DNA of 64,000 bases from AC-37 sp036389295. GTDB taxonomy: Bacteria; Actinomycetota; Thermoleophilia; Solirubrobacterales; Thermoleophilaceae. This document shows, piece by piece, positions 58,454 through 64,000 of the stretch (position 1 is its first letter; each line of letters begins with the position of its first letter). Made by a program: the position numbers and the translations under genes. A model generated the notes under the pieces. The model worked only from the letters and a program-made list of their open reading frames with translations, searched no databases and was not told the DNA's origin. The stretch is from NCBI GenBank assembly GCA_036389295.1, contig DASVQB010000055.1:25564-89563 (forward strand), read 5' to 3'.

Positions 58454-58921
58454 GTGTCCCGGCTCCGCGACACGCTGCTCCGCGCCGCCTACCGCACGGG
58501 CCACCCGCTCATGCGCACCTACTGGCGGATCGCGCAGCCGCGGCAGCGCGGCGTCAAGTGCGTCCTCACCCGCGGCGACGAGGTCCTGCTCGTCCGCCAC
58601 ACCTACGGCCCGCGCGACCGGTGGGAGCTCCCCGGCGGCGGGGTCAAGCGGCGGGAGGAGCCGGCCGCCGCCGCCCGCCGCGAGGCCCGCGAGGAGCTCG
58701 GCCTCGACATGGACGACTGGACCCTCCACGGCGACCTCTTCGAGCGGATCGACCGCAAGCGCGACCGGCTCTGGTGCTACAGCGCCCCGATCGGAGACCG
58801 GGCGATCGCGCTCGACGCGGCCGAGATCGCCGAGGCCCGCTGGTTCCCCCGCGACGGCCTGCCGGCCAACGCCCACCGCTACGTGCGCCGCATCCTCGCG
58901 CTCGCGGACGGCCGGTCGTAG
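58454..58921 (+). CDS. NUDIX hydrolase
   Basis: A 155-residue NUDIX protein. The box is GGGVKRREEPAAAARREAREELGLDMDD, matching GX5EX7REUXEEXGU, with the metal-binding glutamates. It is preceded by VLLVRHTYGPRDRWELPGGGV. The GTG at 58454 gives a compact N-terminus with the first helix (RDTLLRAAYRTGHPLMRTYWRI), which may be membrane-peripheral. It hydrolyses a nucleoside-diphosphate-linked substrate or a damaged nucleotide; the substrate is unknown. Divergent from msrA by 65 bases. Confidence 0.92.
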   Translation: MSRLRDTLLRAAYRTGHPLMRTYWRIAQPRQRGVKCVLTRGDEVLLVRHTYGPRDRWELPGGGVKRREEPAAAARREAREELGLDMDDWTLHGDLFERIDRKRDRLWCYSAPIGDRAIALDAAEIAEARWFPRDGLPANAHRYVRRILALADGRS

Positions 58922-58963
58922 CCGAACGACGGCCCACCCGTCCTCCGCCGCAGGGCGAGCGCC

Positions 58964-61027
58964 CTACGAGCGGACGGTCGTGCTCGGCCGGCCCTTCTTG
59001 CAGCCGCGGTAGCGGCGGACGCTGATCGTCTTCCGCTTGGTCGAGTGCGCGGCGACGATCTTCACGGTGAAGTTGCCCTTCGGCAGTCGATCGATCGTCA
59101 GTCGCGTGACCCTCCGCCCGCGCACGGTCTTGCGCTTCTTGCCGTTCACGTAGGCGGTCACGCGCACGATCCGGCCGCGGCGCGGCTGGTGGATGCGGAA
59201 CTTGAACTTGCGCCGGTCGACGCACTCGGCAGGCGGCTGCGACCCGCCCCCGGAGGTCCCGCCCGCGACCGGTCCCGGCCCGCCGGACAGCTCCTGCGCC
59301 GAGCAGGCACGCAGCGCCGACGGCAGCGGGAAGCTCGCGACCGTGTTCGCCTGGATCGTCGCCGCGGGGACGGTGAACGGCTCGGTCGACAGGTACTCGT
59401 CGAGCCTGATCGCACGCCCGCCCTCGATCGTCTGCGTCCGCTGGCAGCCGAGGAACGGCAGCGCGATCGACGCGCTCTTGACCGTCACGTCCTGGCCGGT
59501 GGGCGTGTGCGTCCACCAGAGCTGGTTCGCGCCGGTGACGAACACGCCGAGCCGGTGGCCCTTGGGCATGATCCAGTCCTGGTCGTAGAGGTCGAAGGAG
59601 ACCTTGCCGGAGCCGGGCAGCAGGTAGGCCATGCGCGAGATCACGATCGCGCGGTTGTTCTGGTCCACGTCGTAGACGTCCACGACCAGGTTGGCGTTGG
59701 AGGCGGGCACGTCGACGTCGACCGTGGCGCGCGGCGTCCCCGCCAGCTCGACCGTGTGGTCGAACGGCGGCGAGAACGTCCAGATGCTCTCGGTCAGGCC
59801 GTCGTTGTAGCCGCCCTCGGTCCCGTCGTCCGTGTAGGTGCCGGTCTTCAGCGGCACGTTCAGGACGAACGAGTCCGGCGGCGGCCAGGCGGCCTCGCTG
59901 CGCCACTTGCCGTCGTTGGTCTGGAGCGCGATCGGCGGGTCCTTCTCGACCGGCGCGTCGGCGGCCGACTTGCCGGCGACGTAGCGGTCGTAGAAGCGCA
60001 TCGCCTCGTCGAACCAGCTCGACCGGCCCATCGCGAGCCGGTTGCCGGTCTTGTCGTTGCCGCGGACGTGGTCCCACGGTCCCATCCACGCTCGCTTCGG
60101 CCCCTGGAGCCGGTTGAAGTAGTCGGCGGGCCCGTCCGGCTTCGTGTTGTCCTCGAGCAGGCCCTGGGTCAGGAAGAACGGGGTCTTCTTGCCGGTCGCG
60201 GCGGTGATCAGGTTGCGCGCCTTCCAGTAGGTCGACTCGTGGTTCGGGTCCTGCTGATCGGCGTAGTTGAGGGCCGGGCAGCCGGGGCGGGCGGTGTCGT
60301 TGACCGACGCCTCGTTGTAGGCGAGCGTGTCGCCTGCGGTCCCGGGGCTCGCCGCGATCCCGTCGTACAGGGCCGGCGTCGCGACCGAGTTCTCGTACCT
60401 GACGCGGTTCGAGTACAGGTAGCGGTAGAGGTCGTAGACCGGCTCCTGCGAGATGACCGCCGCGAGGCCCCGCGGCTGGGTCGCGATGCCCATCATCCCC
60501 GTCACGCCGTCGTACGACTTCCCGTACATGCCGACCTTCCCGGTCGACCACGGCTGCGACGCGGCCCACTCGACCGCCGCCTTCACGTCGGCCTGCTCGC
60601 CGGGGCCGGCCCAGTCGAGGCAGCCGGTGCTGCCGCCGAACCCGCGCAGGTCGACCTGCACCCACGTGTAGCCGCGCTCGAACACCTTGGCGCCGTTGAT
60701 GAAGTCGTAGAAGCGGTCGGAGGGGCCGCCGGTGATCGGGTCGTAGGGCTCGAGCTCGACCAGGCCCACCGGGCCGAGCTGGCCCGAGTGGTTGAAGTAC
60801 GGGCCGATCGACAGGATCACCGGCGTCTTCGTGGTGTCGGAGATCCCGGCCGGACGCAGCACGTCGGCGTGGAGCTTCGTGCCGTCGGGCTCGTCGATCG
60901 TCGCGGCGATCAGCTTCGAGCCGGGCGGCGGGTCGGCGGCGCGGGCGGCGGGGGCGAGCAGCGCGGCGCCAGCGAGCGCGGCCGCGAGAAGCCGGAGGAG
61001 CCCCTGCCGAGGAGTCACCCCCGGCAT
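58964..61027 (-). CDS. Secreted CocE/NonD-type hydrolase with basic C-terminal domain
   Basis: A 687-residue exported hydrolase. The signal peptide is LLRLLAAALAGAALLAPAARA. The alpha/beta-hydrolase core has YTWVQVDLRGFGGSTGCLDW and the nucleophile motif VGMYGKSYDGVTGMMG (G-x-S-Y-x-G), as in X-Pro dipeptidyl-peptidase/CocE enzymes. A C-terminal jelly-roll region (~370-570) follows. The last ~85 residues form a separate basic domain, DRRKFKFRIHQPRRGRIVRV..VNGKKRK..RLPKGNFTVKIVAAHSTKRKTISVRRYRGC, a C-terminal Ig-like unit seen on other exported proteins of this group. It likely cleaves esters or peptides outside the cell. Confidence 0.88.
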   Translation of the reverse strand: MPGVTPRQGLLRLLAAALAGAALLAPAARAADPPPGSKLIAATIDEPDGTKLHADVLRPAGISDTTKTPVILSIGPYFNHSGQLGPVGLVELEPYDPITGGPSDRFYDFINGAKVFERGYTWVQVDLRGFGGSTGCLDWAGPGEQADVKAAVEWAASQPWSTGKVGMYGKSYDGVTGMMGIATQPRGLAAVISQEPVYDLYRYLYSNRVRYENSVATPALYDGIAASPGTAGDTLAYNEASVNDTARPGCPALNYADQQDPNHESTYWKARNLITAATGKKTPFFLTQGLLEDNTKPDGPADYFNRLQGPKRAWMGPWDHVRGNDKTGNRLAMGRSSWFDEAMRFYDRYVAGKSAADAPVEKDPPIALQTNDGKWRSEAAWPPPDSFVLNVPLKTGTYTDDGTEGGYNDGLTESIWTFSPPFDHTVELAGTPRATVDVDVPASNANLVVDVYDVDQNNRAIVISRMAYLLPGSGKVSFDLYDQDWIMPKGHRLGVFVTGANQLWWTHTPTGQDVTVKSASIALPFLGCQRTQTIEGGRAIRLDEYLSTEPFTVPAATIQANTVASFPLPSALRACSAQELSGGPGPVAGGTSGGGSQPPAECVDRRKFKFRIHQPRRGRIVRVTAYVNGKKRKTVRGRRVTRLTIDRLPKGNFTVKIVAAHSTKRKTISVRRYRGCKKGRPSTTVRS

Positions 61028-61082
61028 GGTAGCCCGCGGCGGCCCCGCTAGTGCGCGGGCCGCCGCGGGGTCCCGGACCCGC

Positions 61083-62024
61083 CTAGTAGTTGCCGAACGT
61101 GACCGCGAGGTCCGCCCGCCTGACAGGCCACGCCCCGCTGGTGCTGAACACCCAGCCCGGGCCGCCCGTGCTGTAGAGGTGCACGTCCGCGTCGCGCGTG
61201 TCCTGGATGTCGTGCAGGTAGTCGTCGTGCTCGATCCCGTTCGCGTCCGTGTACCACGCCTTGTGGCCCGATCCGATGTACTTGTGGATCGGATCGCGGT
61301 CGGAGTCGCTGCCCACGGCCCGGTCCGCCGCAACCTGGTTGTCCTCGCCCGAGCCGACCGTCGTCCAGTCGGTCCCGCCGTAGCCGTCCGGCTCCCACGC
61401 GTTCTCCTCGAGCCAGCCGAGCAGGCCCGAGCCCGCCTTCATCTGCTGGACCTGCGTGTTGCAGTTGACGGCACAGAGGGCGGCGAACCGCGCTCCGCCG
61501 TGCGGCGTGCCCAGCGTCACCACGTCCTCGACCCGGATGCTGGGCGGGAAGTCGGGGTGGTGGCGCTCGACCTGCGCGATCGCGTAGCGGATGATCAGCC
61601 CGCCCATCGAGTGGGCGACGACGTCCACGTAGGTCCCGTTCCTCGAGTAGTGGTCGTAGATGTCCCACGCGAGGTGGTAGGCGAGGTGCTCGATGCGGGT
61701 GTCCTCGGTGTGGGAGCCGTCGGCGTGGCCGTTCCCGTAGTGCGTGGAGTGGCTCCCGTGGTGGTTGAGGGCGTAGCCGCAGTTCGTGTCGTGGTGGTAG
61801 TACCCCGTGTCGCGGAGCGTGCCGGACTGCCCCCACGCGCGGAACATCCACATCATGTCGTTCCACTTCTTGTCGCAGTCCACGTCCGACCCGTTCGCGT
61901 AGCCGTGCACGAAGTAGACCGGCTTCTCCCGGTTGTCGGTGCGGCCCTCCGCACCGGGGGCGACGACCGCGCACACGACGAGCGCGCACGCGAGCGCGCA
62001 GAGACGAGCGAACCGATTCCTCAT
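61083..62024 (-). CDS. Secreted lipase/esterase-like hydrolase
   Basis: A 313-residue exported alpha/beta-hydrolase. The signal peptide is LCALACALVVCAVVAPGAEG. The start motif KPVYFVHGYANGSDVDC contains the oxyanion HG, the nucleophile is VDVVAHSMGGLIIRYAI (GxSxG as AHSMGG), and VTLGTPHGGARFAALC follows. The middle is His/Tyr/Asp-rich (NHHGSHSTHYGNGHADGSHTED), possibly metal binding. It resembles PGAP1-like and bacterial triacylglycerol-lipase folds. The end WVFSTSGAWPVRRADLAVTFGN is unusual. Substrate unknown. Confidence 0.85.
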   Translation of the reverse strand: MRNRFARLCALACALVVCAVVAPGAEGRTDNREKPVYFVHGYANGSDVDCDKKWNDMMWMFRAWGQSGTLRDTGYYHHDTNCGYALNHHGSHSTHYGNGHADGSHTEDTRIEHLAYHLAWDIYDHYSRNGTYVDVVAHSMGGLIIRYAIAQVERHHPDFPPSIRVEDVVTLGTPHGGARFAALCAVNCNTQVQQMKAGSGLLGWLEENAWEPDGYGGTDWTTVGSGEDNQVAADRAVGSDSDRDPIHKYIGSGHKAWYTDANGIEHDDYLHDIQDTRDADVHLYSTGGPGWVFSTSGAWPVRRADLAVTFGNY

Positions 62025-62155
62025 CGGGAACCACCTCCACGGTGTAGAGCTTCGGGCGGCCGGCGGGCTTCGACTTCAGACCGGCCTGACCCAGTCCTAC
62101 CCGGCGCTCCGCCGACTACCTCTGCCACTTGGGCGAAATAGGCGACGAGGGGGGC

Positions 62156-63985
62156 TTAGCGCGGGTCCTTCGAGCCGCCGCCGCTCCCGATCTCCAGCAC
62201 CGACAGGAACGCCTCCTGCGGGACCTCGATCCGGCCGACCTGCTTCATCCGCTTCTTGCCGGCCTTCTGCTTCTCGAGCAGCTTGCGCTTGCGGGTCACG
62301 TCGCCGCCGTAGCACTTGGCGATCACGTCCTTGCGGACCGGCTTGACCGACTCGCGGGCGATGATCTTCGAGCCGATCGCCGCCTGGATCGCGACCTCGA
62401 ACTGCTGGCGGGGGATCTGCTTGAACAGGCGCTCGGTGAGGCCGCGGCCGGCGGCGTAGGCCTTGTCCTTGTGGACGATCATCGACAGCGCGTCGACCAT
62501 GTCGCCCGCCAGGAGGATGTCGAGCTTCACGAGGTCGGCCGCGCGCAGGCCGATCAGCTCGTAGTCGAGCGACGCGTACCCGCGCGTGCGCGACTTGAGC
62601 TGGTCGAAGAAGTCGAGCACGATCTCGGCGAGCGGCAGGTCGTAGCGGAGCTGCACGCGGGCCTCGGACAGGAAGCTCATGTCGACGTGCTGGCCGCGCC
62701 GCTCCTGGCAGAGGTCCATCACGGCGCCGACGTGCTCCTTCGGGGAGAGGATCGTCGCGCGGATGTACGGCTCGCGGATCTCCGCGATCCTCGCGCGGTC
62801 GGGCATGTCGGTCGGCGAGTGGACCGTCAGGACCTCCCCGTCGGTGAGGGTCACCTCGTACTCGACGTTCGGGGTCGTGGCGAGGAGCTCGAGGTCGTAC
62901 TCGCGCTCGAGCCGCTCGCGCACGATGTCCATGTGGAGGAGGCCGAGGAAGCCGCAGCGGAAGCCGAACCCGAGGGCCTGGCTGGTCTCCGGCTCGTATG
63001 AGAGGGCCGCGTCGTTCAGGGCGAGCTTCTCGAGGGCGTCGCGGAGGTCGGCGAAGCGGTCGGTGTCGACCGGGAAGAGGCCGCAGAAGACCATCGGCTT
63101 GACCTCGCGGTAGCCGGGCAGCGCCTCGGTCGCGGCGCCCAGGCGTGTGGTGAGGGTGTCGCCCACCCGCAACTGCGACACGTCCTTGATCCCCGTGATC
63201 ACGTAGCCGACCTCGCCGGCCTTGAGCGACCGGACCGGCGTCATCCGCGGGCCGAAGAAGCCGATCTCGTCGATCTCGGCCTGCGTGCCGGCCTGCATGG
63301 CGAGGATCTCATCGCCCTTGCGGAGCTCGCCGTCGACCACGCGCACGTACGCGACGACGCCGCGGTACTGGTCGAACTCGGAATCGAAGATGAGGGCGCG
63401 CGCGGGCGCGTCGGCGTCGCCCTCGGGCGAAGGAATGCGCGCCACGATCGCCTCGAGCAGCTCCTCGACGCCCGTGCCGGTCTTGGCGGACATGCGGATC
63501 ACCTGGTCGGGGTCCTCGCCCAGCAGCTCGCCGATCTCCCCCGCCACCCGCTCCGGCTCGGCGCCCGGCAGGTCGATCTTGTTGAGGGCGGGGATCAGCT
63601 CGAGCCCCGCGTCGACCGCGAGGTAGGTGTTGGCCACGGTTTGGGCCTCCACCCCCTGGGAGGCGTCGACCACCAGCAGCGCTCCCTCGCAGGCCTCCAG
63701 CGAGCGGGACACCTCGTAGGTGAAGTCCACGTGCCCCGGCGTGTCGATCAGATGGAGCTGGTAGGTCTTCCCGTCACGGGCCTCGTAGAAGACGCGGACG
63801 GCCTGGGCCTTGATCGTGATGCCGCGCTCGCGCTCGAGCTCCATCGAGTCGAGCAGCTGAGGCCGATGGTCGCGCGGGTCGACCGCGCCGGTGATCTCGA
63901 GGATGCGGTCGGCCAGCGTCGACTTCCCGTGGTCGATGTGGGCGATGATCGAGAAGTTGCGGATGTTCTGGGCCGGCCGGCTCAC
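62156..63985 (-). CDS. lepA: Elongation factor 4 (LepA)
   Basis: A 609-residue translational GTPase that back-translocates stalled ribosomes. G1 is IAHIDHGKSTLADRIL, G2 has RERGITIKAQ, G3 is DTPGHVDF, G4 is NKIDLP and the G5 region MSAKTGTG. Domain V and the LepA-specific C-terminal domain follow, with QVRYDLPLAEIV-like and GDVTRKRKLLEKQKAGKKRMK, a hallmark of LepA. GTG start at 63985, 15 bases from the window end. Normal length. It is not next to hrcA here, unlike the lepA-hemN-hrcA order of many bacteria. Confidence 0.97.
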   Translation of the reverse strand: MSRPAQNIRNFSIIAHIDHGKSTLADRILEITGAVDPRDHRPQLLDSMELERERGITIKAQAVRVFYEARDGKTYQLHLIDTPGHVDFTYEVSRSLEACEGALLVVDASQGVEAQTVANTYLAVDAGLELIPALNKIDLPGAEPERVAGEIGELLGEDPDQVIRMSAKTGTGVEELLEAIVARIPSPEGDADAPARALIFDSEFDQYRGVVAYVRVVDGELRKGDEILAMQAGTQAEIDEIGFFGPRMTPVRSLKAGEVGYVITGIKDVSQLRVGDTLTTRLGAATEALPGYREVKPMVFCGLFPVDTDRFADLRDALEKLALNDAALSYEPETSQALGFGFRCGFLGLLHMDIVRERLEREYDLELLATTPNVEYEVTLTDGEVLTVHSPTDMPDRARIAEIREPYIRATILSPKEHVGAVMDLCQERRGQHVDMSFLSEARVQLRYDLPLAEIVLDFFDQLKSRTRGYASLDYELIGLRAADLVKLDILLAGDMVDALSMIVHKDKAYAAGRGLTERLFKQIPRQQFEVAIQAAIGSKIIARESVKPVRKDVIAKCYGGDVTRKRKLLEKQKAGKKRMKQVGRIEVPQEAFLSVLEIGSGGGSKDPR

Positions 63986-64000
63986 GCGGGGAGAGGGTAG

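Overview
The window is 64 kb of very GC-rich bacterial chromosome. The genes are tightly packed, many start with GTG (a few probably with TTG or CTG), and 4-base ATGA/GTGA overlaps are common. The housekeeping genes (era, ybeY, phoH, yqeY, prmA, dnaJ, hrcA, lepA, uppP), the paired MaoC/Had-type dehydratases, an F420/NADP-type oxidoreductase, the many secreted beta-propeller and beta-helix proteins and the actinobacterial-style c-di-AMP riboswitch all suggest a deep-branching actinobacterium, probably class Thermoleophilia (Solirubrobacterales or Gaiellales). That placement is inference from gene style, not from a marker comparison. Long open frames opposite real genes are by-products of the GC content and were left out.

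Layout. 1-8.1 kb: a surface-polysaccharide cluster with five glycosyltransferase or glycosyltransferase-like genes, a sulfotransferase, a methyltransferase and a Wzx-type flippase. 8.1-15.2 kb: a lasso-peptide (RiPP) locus with an ABC-2 exporter, PqqD-like B1, HPr-kinase-like enzyme, B2 protease, Asn-synthetase-like cyclase, a 44-residue precursor under its own strong promoter, and a nucleotidyltransferase. A divergent gene places the same leader motif on a Gly/Ser-rich protein ending in an LPXTG sorting signal. 15.2-20 kb: secreted proteins and a cytochrome P450 whose heme-ligand Cys is Arg. 19.9-21.6 kb: a SLATT-SLOG gene pair, possibly a defence module. 21.6-31.5 kb: era-ybeY-phoH-yqeY and prmA-dnaJ-hrcA, interrupted by a secreted paralogue, a HAD hydrolase and a K+/H+ antiporter. 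31.6-36.1 kb: a dehydratase pair, two exported ferritin-like proteins, a hairpin-rich leader, and a c-di-AMP riboswitch controlling an NlpC/P60-like hydrolase.

36.1-51.2 kb: mostly envelope and exported proteins, including UppP, a Tat phosphoesterase, an operon of two cupredoxin-tailed proteins (one a PQQ-type propeller with a Lys/Arg-rich insert), a cupin, a beta-helix protein, a LURP-one protein, a quinone oxidoreductase and a lipoprotein. 51.3-54.2 kb: a TetR-glycosyltransferase-nitrilase operon. 54.3-57.7 kb: a large protein joining a cold-shock domain, TPR-like helices, a Pro/Glu linker and a membrane KAP NTPase, then a DUF2442 gene with a deleted DUF4160 partner, bounded by tRNA-Pro(CGG). 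57.7-64 kb: msrA, a NUDIX hydrolase, two secreted hydrolases and lepA.

The observations most worth follow-up are the lasso-type leader on an LPXTG protein, the cold-shock/TPR/KAP fusion, the SLATT-SLOG pair and the Cys-less P450.
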